Shown in pieces: positions 13,981 through 26,340 of a stretch of 64,000 nt of DNA. Below the pieces are notes generated by a model. The model did not search any database. It saw only the letters and a list, made by a program, of their open reading frames with translations, and was not told where the DNA came from. The translations under genes and the position numbers were made by a program. Every line of letters begins with the position of its first letter. Position 1 is the stretch's first letter. Source of the DNA: Synchiropus splendidus (taxonomy: Eukaryota; Chordata; Actinopteri; Syngnathiformes; Callionymidae); assembly GCF_027744825.2 (NCBI RefSeq), contig NC_071340.1, forward strand, positions 4,652,501 to 4,716,500, in the 5' to 3' direction.

Positions 13981-14219
13981 CATGTAAATGAGGAGAACCT
14001 GATGCAATCCGACTTGGCGGCTTAATCAATCTATTGCCATAGTTGGATTTATCTTCTCTGCATGAAGCCCTACTCATTGACAGATGTCCTAAACAATCAA
14101 AACAACCTTTACGGTAAAGTAGATGATGACTTTTCTACACTCTTCCAAACCATTGACTGAATGTCTGTAACCGTATTACGGTTATGCACCGAAAATAAAG
14201 TCAACAGTTAATATCTCAC

Positions 14220-14425
14220 CTCTTATTGGTGACGATGGGGACCCTCCAGCCTTTCACCTGGCTTAGCTCAGTGTCTGAGACGTCGATCTGCAGAGGCAGT
14301 TTGGGGACCCACACTGTGATCTGGAGTTGAGTGGTCAAATGCAGGTACGTGAAGTTCACTGTCAGAGACTGTCTGCCGCGCATCTCTTTTCCGTTCACCA
14401 ACACTTGGTCACAGTTTGGTGAAAC
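14220..14425 (-). CDS. tmem132: TMEM132 exon with the LPLQIDVSDTEL signature
   Basis: This 206-nt exon enters in phase 0 after acceptor ctgtccag and leaves two bases (AG) before donor gtgaga. It encodes VSPNCDQVLVNGKEM, then VNFTYLHL with an N-F-T glycosylation sequon, then VWVPKLPLQIDVSDTEL, and ends KGWRVPIVTNK. The VWVP-LPLQI-DTEL-KGWRVP run is the most diagnostic family stretch in the window. The split arginine codon AG|A is completed by the next exon. Inferred location: extracellular. The conserved arrangement argues for a functional gene rather than a pseudogene. Confidence 0.97.
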
Positions 14426-15120
14426 CTGGACAGAATGACAGAAAATCCCCATTAAAGCTGCAATCACAGATTAACAATTCTATAATAATCTTAAATTATG
14501 AAATAAAAATTATGTTTGGCCTTTTAAATGTCTTTATGCTTTCATCACCCTGGTATATTTTCCACAATGACCACTGACAATAGAAATCTTCAGTTAACAC
14601 TTAGAGGAGAGGTGTGTTTACCAAGCTCTAAGACAGATTGATGAACTTGCGACAAGTATTCTTATGGGTTGTTTCTCAAAAGACGCCTGGAGAGGTTCAA
14701 AGCAGAAACAAGATAATGCCACTGGTGTGAATGGTTCACTTCTGATCCAATTATCCGAACTGTATATGTACCTGGCAAACAGTTTTCATCTTTTACAAAA
14801 AATCCTTGCTTCTTCCCCTGACAATCTTCGTAAGTAAGTGCTTCTCCTCCTCCAGGATGTAAGTGAAGTAACCAGGTCTCATTCTTCTGGTCCCAATCTC
14901 TTTTTTTATGAAGCCTTCTTTTCAGATCTCAATATATCTCTCATGAAATGCGCGATTTTCCTTTCGTGACCTACTCTTCTCCCTTTGTCTCCTTCTCTGT
15001 CAATCCCCGACATTGCCTCGTCTACCTCTTCATCTTCCTCTCTCTCTGAAACTTGATTTACCGCTTGTTAACATCAAAGGGATGTTGGATTGTTGCCGCC
15101 TCAAACTATTTTGCCCAATC

Positions 15121-15139
15121 TTTTTTTTTTTTTTTTTTT
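15121..15139. repeat. Poly-T tract
   Basis: An uninterrupted run of T with no retrotransposon tail or target duplication recognised beside it. Confidence 0.9.
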
Positions 15140-15782
15140 CATTTCAGGTATAAATCAGAGTGTGACATGGACTGTTGGCCGCTGTTGACTCATTCTCTGA
15201 CTGAAGCTACTAGACTAAGCCGATGCCTGATAGTTTCAGTTTCATTTGTCGTTTGCCAAAAAGTTCCAAAATAAAATTCAGTGAATTTCCTACAGTCTCC
15301 AGACCACGTCAGAGGTACAATCTCATTTCTTCCTGAAGGTACAAAATCACAGTCGAACATCTTGCACAAGACAGTGAGTGGATTTGAGAACTTCAGTAGA
15401 GGCAAGGTTCAGAAAATGTGCTTCCCATATGGGAAAAAAGTACCAAGACAGGTTTAACTTTTGGCTTTAACGTTCATGTTTTATCTAGTCACTGTGATAG
15501 GACATATGTGCAAGGCCAATGAAAGAAGGCTGTGGCAGTTTTTTCATCATTCCTAAATTTTCAAGAGACAAAATGGTTATAAATTCCAGCTAAATCTATT
15601 TTGATATCTGCCGGGGATAGCTGTGATGGCTGCCCTATTTGCTGGCTTAAGCACCAGCCCCCCAAAATGTGTGTGCATGTGCCTCACCAGCCCTCTATAT
15701 TGGCTCATACACACTGACATGAACACAATGCATCCAGAGAACACTCTACGTCAGGAGTGCCCACACTTTTTTAGCTCACGAG

Positions 15783-15832
15783 CTACTTATAAATGACCAA
15801 GTCACAATGGTGACTTGGTCATTTATAAGTAG
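15783..15832. repeat. Perfect 23-bp palindrome with 4-nt loop
   Basis: The left arm 15783-15805 (CTACTTATAAATGACCAAGT then CAC) is followed by loop AATG and an exact complement at 15810-15832. The left flank CCACACTTTTTTAGCTCACGAG resembles the end of a fish hAT-type element, in which CGAGCTACTT-ATGACCAAGTC is the usual start. The palindrome is therefore probably two opposed element ends. Confidence 0.9.
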
Positions 15833-16549
15833 TTTTATTAGGATTAGTTAGTTACTTAATGAAGACTAAATTCCTTAGTTAAAAGTAAAAAAATAAAAAA
15901 TACTTGACTGACACTTGAGACAAAAAACAAGATGAATGTGATGAAAACTATTAAGTACTACAATGAGAGTTTGATACAAAGACTAGACTGAAACATCACT
16001 CGTCGAAAGTCTAATTTTGACAGCAAAAATTCAATTCTGTCGTAGACCATTTATCAGCAGCAGGAATCAATAATGATGCAAAACTGATTTAATAGCTCTT
16101 TTCAAACACAGTGGTGTTGATCTGTTCTGTGTAACCTTAACTCTAAACAACCAAACTCTACCAATTGTTTGACATCATCGTCACTTGAGTGATATCACCT
16201 CTGTAACAAGGGGTGGTGCTCTGTAGTCTCCCTAAATAGTCTGAGTAGCAGAAGAACACAAAGCTAACGTGTTGCAAAAAGCCGTTTCAGACTGCTATAC
16301 TGAATTTGTACTCACCGACACTCGTACTGACTGATCAGTTTAGTTTATTTAAACTTAAGAGCCAGAATCAGTGCTTTGGAGTGATGGTTGACCACCGTCA
16401 CCATCTTGGAAACATTATCATTGTCAACATGCGTTGTTAGGTAGATTTTTTGATTAAATTTGCAAGTTTCTAAATGAAATTCAATATTCAATTTATTGCA
16501 AGAATGACAGATGAGTATCTAATGTACAGGGTCGCGCATTAGATCATTC

Positions 16550-17030
16550 TCGTGTGTGTGGCTGTGGGAGCTGCGTAACCTGGCTGGGCACATCCCAAAA
16601 GAGCTGCATGGATACTCCATCCATCCCATCCTCATCCCATCAGCCTACCACCTGTGGGAAACATCTTGTGAATCGGGTGCGCTGCTGCTTGTGCGGCAGT
16701 GGAAGATGAGTGCATCAGCATACGGGGTCTAGACTGCATTAGCTGGCTCTCGGGACGCTACCAGTTGGATCTGGTGGGGCTCACTCCCTTGATGGGGTCT
16801 TGTGTGGGGCTCTGACCCCAAATGGCTGGTTGTTGTTGGGCTTCTGTCTTAGTCATGGTTTTTCCATTACAAACACCTTGTTCAAACATCGGGAGGCTCA
16901 CAAGTGTACTTGGTACTAGAGCTTCCAAGGTCGTAGGCCAATGATCGGTCTTGGAATCGCATCATCTGACTCATGGCCAGATCTTATGGCAGGGCAGAGG
17001 AAGAGTAGAGCGACCAGCTAAACCCAGACA
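16550..17030 (+). pseudogene. Non-LTR retrotransposon fragment, endonuclease part, internally deleted
   Basis: Plus-strand sequence TGGCTGTGGGAGCTGCGTAA and CCTGGCTGGGCACATCCCAA matches the upstream part of a fish Rex3-like LINE as I remember it. It is followed after deletions by NTLFKHREAHKCTWY and, after a frameshift, MIGLGIASSDSWPDLMA, which resemble the C-terminal end of its endonuclease. Frames are broken in several places. The link to the Rex3 copies at 24.2 and 26.0 kb is likely but not proven. Confidence 0.55.
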
Positions 17031-17299
17031 TTGAGCATGAGTGGTATTCAAAGCTGCCAAACCGTACTATCCAAAACGTACGGCAGCCGAGAGCGCAAAG
17101 CTTGTTGGCATTAGTGCTTCACTGCCTGCGCTACACTGTGTAACCTGAAGCCGGTGACCACCAATGAAGATGAAAATGATCCAGCGACGAGTGGGTGAGC
17201 CTGCTGATCACGGACCGTCATCTGGTGACGGCTCCTTGTCTTGTTGTTCCAGATCGGTGACCAAGTTACGTTTTCGGTTGGTGACAACAACTCGTTCAG

Positions 17300-18636
17300 C
17301 AACGGTCACTTCCTCTATGCAACGAAGGAACTTCGACAGCCCCGGAAGACGCTCCCAGTCCATGACCAAGGTGAGAAGGGTCGGCTCTGATCCGACCTGC
17401 ACGTACAGGTCATAAAGACGTGGCAGTCTGCAACCGATGCACTGTAGTCTGCTCTTGTTCCTGGAGGTGTAACTGCTGTACCACACAGTGATCGAGGAGG
17501 TGAGCACAGACTCGATGATGCTTGTGTCGTTGTTCTCGTCGTAGTTTTCGTAGCTGCTGCAAGAAGAACATTCTCTGCTGGGCCTTGTTGATGGCCTACC
17601 TGATGATCAGCTCCCATTTGAGGTCCTTAATGATGCTGGTTTCCAGGAAGCAGCAGTCCACAATGGGAATGGGCAAGCCAGCCAACATGAGAGGCGAAGA
17701 GGAGCTCTGATTTTCCTGAAGTCCATGATCATCTACACTGGCGTTCAGCTCCAGGTTGTTGTGGCCACACCAAGACACCAGCCGGTCTGCCTCCCTCCTG
17801 TAAGCCGACTCATCTCCATCTGAGATGAGCCCAATGATGGTGGTGTCATCCGCAAATTTGATCAGCTTCATGGACTGTTGGCTGGAGGTGCAGCAGGTGT
17901 ACAGGGAGAAGAGCCATGGAGAGAGAACACAGCCCAGAGGACACCCAATGTTGAGGGTCAGAGTGTCGGAGACAGTCATCCCAAGCTGCACGCACTGACT
18001 CCAGCTGGTCAGGAAGTCCGTAATCCTCCTGCAGAGGGAGTCATTGTGTTGAAAGCAGAGCTGAAGTCCACAAACAGGATCTTGGCATAGGTTACCGGGG
18101 AGTCAAGATTCTCCTGAACGAAATGAAGGGCCTACTTTACTGCATTGTCCACAAATCTGTTGGCTCTGTAGGTTAACTGCATTGAGTTCAGAAGGGGAGC
18201 AGTGATGGATTTCAGGTGGGATAGAACAAGGCGCTCAAAGGACTTCATGACCACAGACGTCTGTGCCACCGTTCTGTACAAGAGTGAGGCTGTTCAGGGT
18301 GCAACTCAGTTTGGTGCGCATTGTTCACAGTAGCTGATCCTCACTTAGATTTGCCTTATTGTAACTGGGGAGTCCGGAAATATTCGCTCCACATGCAGGA
18401 CCTGGTCCACGAGCACATGCTGAGCCTCGTAGACGTCAGTGAGGTAGATAAACGGCAGCCAGGATGAATGAAGCGAACTCACACGGGGAGTAAAATCGCT
18501 TACAGTTCTCTATAAGACCTTCCAGAGAGGGAGAGCTGTGTTGAAAAATCACCGTCACGTCTGTACACCAGCAATCATTGATGTAGAAATATACTCCTCC
18601 ACCTTTGGTTTTGACATGTACATCATAAATATCAAT
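17300..18636 (-). pseudogene. Rex1/CR1-type LINE, 5'-truncated and internally deleted
   Basis: Minus strand. An endonuclease-side piece (18436-18636) reads GGGVYFYINDCWCTDVTVIF and continues with a conserved FYSPCEFASFIL. Then come reverse-transcriptase pieces: TSVVMKSFERLVLSHLKSIT, FVDFSSAFNT, GCPLGCVLSPWLFSLYT, KFADDTTIIG (catalytic ADD) and NNLELNAS. Beyond the thumb, SSITVWYSSYTSRNKSRLQC lies near 17440-17510. Stops and frameshifts interrupt it, and the segment between endonuclease and RT is missing. FSSAFNT corresponds to the motif targeted by the classical Rex1 survey primer as I recall it. A Tc1 derivative abuts its 5' side. Confidence 0.85.
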
Positions 18637-18639
18637 ATA

Positions 18640-19081
18640 CACTATATTAGCAAAAATTTTTGATCAGCCATCCAAATGATCAGTACCAGGTGTCCTTTTC
18701 ACTTGGCCTGGTGTATAAAATCAAGCATCTAAAAATGCAGACTGTTTTGTGAAGTGTGAATGAAATGTCCTTGCTCCTAAATAAAATTTATTATAAAAAA
18801 AAAATTATTATAAGAAAATTGAAGTGTTTGGGAACAACAGCAACTCAGGCCATGTAGAGCCAGGCCTTCTCCACCAACGACAGTGTGTGACCTCACCAAT
18901 GTGCTTTTGGAAGAATGGTAAAAAATTCCTCTCCTCAACCTTGTGGACACCCTTCCCAGAAGCTGTAATAGGCGCAAAAGGTGGGCCCACATCATGTTGA
19001 ACCCTGGGGGTTAGGAACGGGTGGCACTTAAGTTCATATGTGAGTCAAGGCAAGTGAGCAAATACTTTTGATAATATAGTG
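18640..19081 (+). mobile_element. Tc1/mariner deletion derivative
   Basis: TIRs CACTATATTAGCAAAA and, from the other end, CACTATATTATCAAAA are bordered by TA at 18638-18639 and 19082-19083. The retained interior reads AGCCAGGCCTTCTCCACCAA and TTGGAAGAATGGTAAAAAAT, corresponding to the last part of a fish Tc1 transposase and its 3' untranslated region. Most of the transposase is deleted. At 442 bp it is non-autonomous. It directly abuts the Rex1-type fragment. Confidence 0.85.
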
Positions 19082-20978
19082 TATATTGCGGTTAGCTCTC
19101 TCGCCTTGCAGCAAGAATGTTGCAATGGTTCTTCAGAAAAGCTTGAAAAGTTAAACACATGAGGTCAGTCAGAGGAACACACTCTATCATATCAAGCCTC
19201 TTCAAAGTTTCTTTTTTATCCTTCAACTCTACTTTGTAGTCTCAATCTCTTGCTCAGGGACTTCGCCTACAGTCTGCTGGCTCAGTGTCACATTTGAATC
19301 CACATCCATCTTCCATCGAGCAAAGTTATCCATCTGAATTCACAGTTCCCCACACTTCCTCTGATATTTCTACATATCCTCACCACGTGAATTTCCCTTC
19401 CGCTCACAATGTATTTCAAACCCCCCACCTGCACCGCAGGACTTCCAATCAGGCACCAACAATCATATCATCCAACTAGAGACCACTCACCTGATAAAGG
19501 TGGGCCCTGGGGGGAGACAAATCAGCTCTGTGATGGGATTAGACCTCCTACCCGTCCGTCATCTAAGAAAGTGCACGCTGCTGATCGTCTCAGCTTTTCA
19601 CATGGCTGCCAGGGGAGATTGGGTTTCAGTGCTCATTAACGCTCATTTGCACTGCAGCCTCTGGTTTTGCCAAAAAGAATGGTTAACGCTGACACAAGGA
19701 AATACAGAACCCATCCGTCCACCTCTCGTCTGTCCATCTGTCAGTCCATTCTTCTGTCATCAGTTGACTCTTTATATCCACAACCTTACAGTTAGAATGT
19801 CAGCAAAAAGACGTAAGTCGAGCAGGTCGTAAGTCGGATCTTACGTGTCATGAGAGGAGAAGCTGTGGAAGTATGAGCTGGGAAGCTCCGTAGATGCACA
19901 ATAACAAATGTATGTACACGAGAGAGAGAAGCAGGAGAATTGGTGAATATGAGGGAGCAGAAAAAGTGAAAACAAATCAGTTAACGTTTTAGAGACCAGT
20001 CATAGAGAGTGATAGAGAGGTGAGTAGGAAAGTGCGGACAGGTTGGACCAGACGAGGACGGTTTTCTGCGATGGTGAGTGATTAAGAGTAGCAGTTAGAG
20101 TGAAAGGGAAGCTGTGTAGGACAGTGGTGAGGACTGCCAACGGTTTAAAGACAGTAGCTCTGTTACAGACAGTAAGCAGAGTCAGAAGTGACAGAGTTAA
20201 AAATTATCTGGTTTGTTTGGAGACTAGACGGTTTGGTCACAAGGACAGGAGAGACAGGGGACACACTGAATTTCCTATTTATGAATCACAGGCACAATTC
20301 TGTTCATCATTTTTAAATATTCACTCCTGATGATTTTTTTTTCTCTTTATTTCACAGATGGATGCAGCAGTTGGTGCAACAGAAAAAAATCTTCTGAGGT
20401 TAACTTCACATGTCACTTATGGAGATTTCTGTTGTTTGTGAGTGTAAATGAGGGATTTTCTTTTCTGATCTTTTATGATAAAATCATGAATAAGAAAATT
20501 CAGGAAAAAAAAGGTATTGAGGGGCAGGAATGATGAGAACTGTTCTTCTCTCTGCTCCTTTTGAATCTCTGAAAAATGTTAATTAGAAGAAATACTGACC
20601 GAATTGTAAGTAATGTAACGAGAATGAAGCCATGTTATGTAATGGTCTTACAATTTGTTGTGTAAGACATTTACAATGTGTTAGAGGAGATTGACAATTT
20701 GTTTGTGATGAAATGTCACAAAAACAGACCATGTTGTTTCTTTTTTATCACTAGCCGACATTTTATCCACGGCCTCCAACTGTCCATCACACTGCAGCCG
20801 TCGGGATTCCACCCTGGTGTGAGTGTGTTTGGTTTACCAGCTGATCTGGACCTGGACACCAGCATCACTGTCGTCCAGGCCACTGCCACATCATTTTCAT
20901 GTCACTACCCCTCCACTGTCTGTCAGGTAAGAGCGTGGACTACAAGGTTGACTTCACCTTCAAGGACGTCCATTACAA

Positions 20979-21007
20979 CACCCCACCAACACCACCACCA
21001 CCACCAA
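20979..21007. repeat. (CAC)n-like microsatellite
   Basis: An ACCACC-rich run of about 25 bp with one interruption. Confidence 0.75.
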
Positions 21008-21795
21008 AAACATGAAACACAGGGCTAATTAATTTTAAATCACGTTGTTCTGATAAGGATCCCAGTCTGAGGACTGTGACTCTCATCGTCGTTGAATGCG
21101 GGGGTAGAGGGCCTCGGCACGTGCGCAGATGTGTATTGTTTTTGTTTTGAAATTAAACAAAATTCAAAATCAACAATATTTTGATATTTCGACTGAAGTT
21201 ATTTTACGTTTTCTACTTATTTCGTGTAAGAACGATCATCTCAACAACAACTTGACCCAAAATAGAACTCAATCGTATTTCCTGCAGCTCGGCACAGTCC
21301 GCGGCTCCACGCCACGGCTCATTTGGTGCGAGTTGTTTGAGCATTTTGCATTAATTCGGTTTCTCAAAGAGCCCGCTCTCACAGTATTTCATGCATTGAG
21401 CAGCAAACAATATATTGCATGACATAACAGCAGCCAAGCATGACACTGAAATGGTTTCCTGAACATATCAGGACTTGATGTTACACTGTCATACTACCAC
21501 CAAGGATGATTGAATTTCTATACGATGATTGTCAGCAGGACAATGATGTAGAATGAATAAACACACACACTAAGTCTCACAAAATCTAATAATATGTAAT
21601 CATCCATGACCAACCAGCAGCTAACCTAAAGTCTGGCTTGCGTGTTAACCTACTTGGTGTATTTTGTCAGTGAGGTTTGCGGGGCTTTATGGATGCATTA
21701 TGTGTGTATCCTTTTCCAGTGCATTAGCATGCTCATTAGCATAGGGATATAAGTCAACATTGGCCCAAATGTGTCTGCTTTTTGTACCCACAGTT

Positions 21796-21893
21796 TGTGT
21801 GTATGTGTGTGTGTGCCACAAAGACGGCGTGACCAATCTGCGTGTGCATGTGTGTGTGTGTGTGTGTGAGACAGAGAGAGCGAGAGAGAGAGA
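21796..21893. repeat. (TG)n / (GA)n compound microsatellite
   Basis: Two TG tracts flank about 30 bp of unique sequence, and the second passes into AGAGAGAG. Confidence 0.95.
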
Positions 21894-22435
21894 ATCAACG
21901 ACATATTCCAAATTTTCTTTTTGCCACGAGACTAATGTTGGCATAGTATCAGGGACACTCAGGGTATTGCAGCTGTGATATGCACAATGACACTTGTTAG
22001 CAAGTCGTGTAAAGCTGTTGAGGGAAAATTTCCATGGATATCATCCTTCAGATGTTTAAATAAATTACCACTGCCTGTTGGAACTGCTATAATTTCCCCT
22101 CATGCTCGACCAGCCATAGAACTACGACCTTTACAAGGTGGGTGTAATAACTCACATTTTTCATCAGATTCTGTCATGGTTAGATTCTGTCTACTTCCAC
22201 TCTAGACTCACCTGTGATTCACTCACCTGGCACATATTTAGTCATTTAAAATCCACCGTACCACTGCCTGCCTCAATCTTGACTTCTATTCATAAATACA
22301 AGTTTTCACCCAAGAATTCTAACTCACATGCATATCATATGTGTGAGTTTCAGACTGAGGCAAGTTCACCCAGACTACAGCTACTGGTAACGTAAAACTG
22401 TAGGTTGCCCAGTTGCACGCACTCACTAAGAAATA

Positions 22436-22578
22436 CAGTAGGGAAAAATAACTGAAACGAGAGTTCATGGCACATGTGTTAGGAAAAAAAAGACAAAAAA
22501 ATTATAGACCGTTCCTTTCTTTGTAAGGGGGCAAACTCACAAAATTAGCAGGGGGTGAAATACTAATTGTCCCCATTG
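22436..22578. mobile_element. Short mariner-type MITE remnant
   Basis: The left end CAGTAGGGAAAAATAACTG and right end (complement) CAATGGGGACAATTAGTATT are bordered by TA on both sides. The right half GCAAACTCACAAAATTAGCA resembles a common fish element whose ends read TACAGTGGGGGAAATAAGTA as I remember. Only 143 bp remain. Confidence 0.6.
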
Positions 22579-24228
22579 TATATATCAAATTTCCATGGAA
22601 TCTGTATTGTACATATTGAATGAACATTAGATACATTTTCATAACTTGAACACAATGCTCTATCCTGTGCTGTATCCATTGAGTTGTTGCACGAATCTTG
22701 GGTCTTTGTATGTGCTTGTGTTCCTTCCTGCTTGTTTCTCACTGGAATGGCTCTAATATTGTGGTATCACTACATGGTGCGCAGCGTGTCCCTAAATGTG
22801 ACAAATTGACCAACATTTTAAAGAACAATGTACAATGGCAGTGTCAAATATAATCTGCGCACACGTGAATGGGGAGGCCCAAGAGTTTAATGTATGACCA
22901 CTGTTCTGGCTCCAGAAGACTGGCAATGAGCAGTTTCATAATAAAGAATGTGGGAAAGTATTGCAATGGTTCTTCCCAGCATATATGTACTTTCACTGCA
23001 AACAAGAACAAGAAATGAGACATTTTAATTTCACTTGGACACAAATAGATGCTGCAATGACTCATCAACTCTGAGACAACAATAGGCCTCATAAATCATG
23101 GCAAATGGAAACAGAATGGCTTGCTCTATGCTTTCAAAATAAAAGCCTGCCACCACCAGGGGATGTTTAATCAACACAGTGAAATCCTCCAGTGACAGTT
23201 GACATCCATATCAACTGATTGCTGTGCCTTGTTTCTGCCTCATCCTGAAGGATTATTATTAGTTAAGTTAAATGTGTGCATTACAACACTGTAACGTAAT
23301 AAAAGCCAGCGCACGAGTGAGTGCCTTTAAAAAAATGCATTGCTATTTTGACCTCAGTCCAGGAGAAAGACTGTCACAGCAGTGCCTATAAACAGGCAGG
23401 CATGTAAAGCTTCAATTCCAGGACTTCAATGCAACTCGGTCATCATACTTGGATTTAGGATTTGGTCTAGAGTCTTGGTTAAGTTTAAAGAGGGTTTGGG
23501 AGGAAACCACTCATTGACATCATACTTAATCCCTAATACGTAAGAAGAGAGTTGGGAACATCACTCCGCTCTGAGAAATCACATGTTCAGAATCAGTATT
23601 TAAAAACAATGTTCTTCCAGCTAATCCTAGGAGCCATGAGTGCACTCTGTTTGCTTTGTTAGCTGTTTCACACATGTATGTATAAGTATATGTATGTATG
23701 TCAGATCACCTCCATCCATGTCGAACTGTGCAAGTGGTTTAATAAATAGCTTGCAGATCAATTCTTAATTGGTTTTGTGTCAGCTTAAACATACAAACAG
23801 CCGCCATGTCTAATTCAGTCAGCAATTATATCACAAAACAAATTACGACTCAAAACAATCAGTGATCTGACTGGGAGAGGATATCTGTGCATAGTGGTGT
23901 ACACTCATGCGGGCCGGGTGGGGCTTGTGCTTTGTCCAGTAAGCAAACACTAAATAGCAACTGTGTGCATTTTGTAGCGAAGATTTGTAGCTTTCAATTA
24001 CACTCCATCAATTGAACTTTCTTTTTTGATGTCGATCACTGGGTTGAGGTCTTGACCCCATTAAAGTTATTCATGTCAAAACACTAATTTTCTTTGTTGC
24101 TAATGTATTTTATTTCCTGCAGATGGACCTTATTATTGCACGGTTTATCTCCTCAGGGAAGCCTTAACAACTTTAGTCTCCATAGTCTCTTTAAACATGT
24201 GCCTTTCCTTTGATTAAAAGGCAGCATT

Positions 24229-25220
24229 TACCTTCACCTTCTTCTGCCGCTTATCTGGGGTCGGGTCGCGGAGGCAGCATTCGGAGCAAGGAAGCCCAAA
24301 CTTCCCGGTCAAACCTCCTCCAGCTCTTCCCGGGGGATCCCGAGGCGTTCCCAGGCCAGACCGGAGAAATAATCTCTCCAGCGAGTCCTGGGTCTTCCCC
24401 GGGGCCTCCTCCCGGTAGGACATGCCCGGAACACCTCCCCAGGGAGGCGTCCAGGGGGCATCCGGATCAGATGCCCGAGCCACCTCAACTGGTTCCTCTC
24501 GATGTGGAGGAGCAGCGGCTCCACCCCGAACTCCTCCCGGATGACCGAACTCCTCACCCTATCGCTAAGGGTGCGCCCAGCCACCCTGCGGAGGAAACTC
24601 ATCTCAGCCGCTTGTATCCGCGATCTCATCCTTTCGGTCATCACCCGAAGCTTGTGACCATAGGTGAGGGTGGGAACGTAGCTCGATCGGTAAATCGAGA
24701 GCTTCGTCTTGTGACTCAGCTCCCTCTTCACCACGACGATCTGATTCAGCGACCGCATCACTGCTGCCGCTGCACAAACCCGTCTATTAATCTCACACTC
24801 CCCTCACTCGAGAACAAGACCCTGAGATACTTAAACTCCATCACTTGGGGCAATAACTCTCCACCGACCAGGAGAGAGCAAACCACCTTATTCCGGTCGA
24901 GAACCATGGCCTCAGACTTGGAAGTGCTGATCTGCTTCACACTCAGCTGCAAACCGCCCCAGTGCATGCGGAAGGTCCCGGTCCGATGAGGCCAGCAGAA
25001 CAACATCGTCCGCAATAGCAGAGATGAAATTCTGTGGTTCCCGAACCCGATCCCCTCCAACCTCTGGCTGCGCCTAGAAATTCTGTCCATAAAAATAATG
25101 AACAGAACCGGTGACAAAGGGCAGCCCTGATGGAGGCCAACATGCACCGGGAACAAGTCTGATTTACTGCCGGCGATGCGAACCATGCTCCTGCTCCGGT
25201 CATACAAGGAGCGGACAGCA
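24229..25220 (-). pseudogene. Rex3 non-LTR retrotransposon, 5'-truncated, RT and 3' end
   Basis: Minus strand. The palm segment contains GLHQGCPLSPVLFIIFMDRI, then LQLSVKQISTSKSEAMVLDR and VMEFKYLRVLFSSEG. A shifted frame continues KLSIYRSSYVPTLTYG, LRWLGHLIRMPPGRLPGEVF and AWERLGIPREELEEV, ending with the 3' leader GATAAGCGG and a GGTGAA tail. The plus strand at 25109-25129 carries CGGTGACAAAGGGCAGCCCT then G, which I recall as the teleost Rex3 survey primer, so the family call is firm. The catalytic FADD stretch is degraded (LLLRTMLF). It is dead, truncated at its RT domain. Confidence 0.9.
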
Positions 25221-26024
25221 ATTACATTACATGAAAGAAAAACAATTATTCAGTTTCCTAAAAATCAGTCGATGTATAGTAGAAAGAGAGCGATTACTTG
25301 ACAGTAATGTGCCGTGTCAGCTTGTTGGCTTCATGGTCAACATAGTGTCTACAACACACACTGGTGCATGATCGTCATCAATAAGCTGACAACGTTTCCT
25401 CCCACTCGTTATCATTCTCCACCGTAACGTCTTCCTGCTGCTCAACCCCCTCTTCATCCTCTCACCTTGCTTTGGCAGAAAATAAAGGCCCGCGTGAGGT
25501 CAGGACCAGGCTGCTAATTTGTGAGGATGCGTGTGATTGTCCCCTGTCTGTCCCCTGCTGGTGTCACCCGCACTCAACTACGAATACTGCTGTATCAGCA
25601 ACACTCGCTCCTGCTGATGACAGCCTCTGTAGGGACTTGAGAAGGTGGGAGTTGGATGTTATTAGGTAGTTGGTTTGTATGCCATGTCTTTGACTTGTAA
25701 TCAGGTATTGCCAAGGATTTTTTGTCACCACAGACTATGGGCATATTTTTTCACCCTAAGCATGACTTAAAAGCACTTCTTCAGTCATGTTATTCACACT
25801 TTTTACATCCACAATTATGTAAGATTATCAATCCCTTTTGCTCGGGCTTAATGGTGACGTGTGCCTGTGCAATTCTCAAATAATCGTTTCATAGTTATTG
25901 ATTCAGGTCCCACCTGCCAATTTGTTTGCACTTTCTTTTTTTATTTGATAAAGCCATATAAAAACTTTTATCATTTCATTTATTTTTGATGCACAAAAAC
26001 AAAATGCTAGCCTCATTTGCCATC

Positions 26025-26340
26025 GACAGGTTGCCGCTGCTCCTCCACATCAAGAGGAACCAGCTTGAGGTGGCTCGGGCATCTGATCCGAATGCCCCCT
26101 GGACGCCTCCCTGGGGAGGTGTTCTGGGCATGTTCTACCGGGAGGAGACCCCGGGGAAGACCCAGGACTCGCTGGAGAGATTATGTCTCCGGTCTGGCCT
26201 GGGAACGCCTCGGGATCCCCCGGGAGGAGTTGGAGGAGGTTTGTGCGGACTGGGAAGTTTGGGCTTCCCTGCTCCGAATGCTGCCTCCGCGACCCGACCC
26301 CAGATAAGCGGTAGAAGAAGGTGAAGGTGAAGGTGAAGGT
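26025..26340 (+). pseudogene. Rex3 retrotransposon, 3' end only
   Basis: Plus strand. It contains LRWLGHLIRMPPGRLPGEVF, RRPRGRPRTRWRDYVSGLAW and ERLGIPREELEEV, and ends LLRMLPPRPDPR with a stop, followed by GATAAGCGG and about four GGTGAA units. It is nearly identical in order and wording to the minus-strand copy 0.8 kb away, so the two 3' ends point outward. The 5' truncation is typical of LINE insertion. Confidence 0.92.

Larger units (their letters stand above)
8625..14219 (-). other. Intron of 5.6 kb with three repeat families
   Basis: Between the LPLQIDVSDTEL exon and the acidic exon. It contains a hAT-type MITE (10552-10785), a TA-flanked TIR element (12037-12753) and diverged copies of a local repeat (13320-13400, 13895-13980). 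Stretches 8700-10500 and 10800-12000 show no gene or recognised repeat. Confidence 0.7.

Noticed and set aside
24210..24989. 259-codon plus-strand frame, the longest in the window
   Set aside because: It is the antisense shadow of the minus-strand Rex3 copy; its proline-rich text comes from the GC-rich RT sequence.
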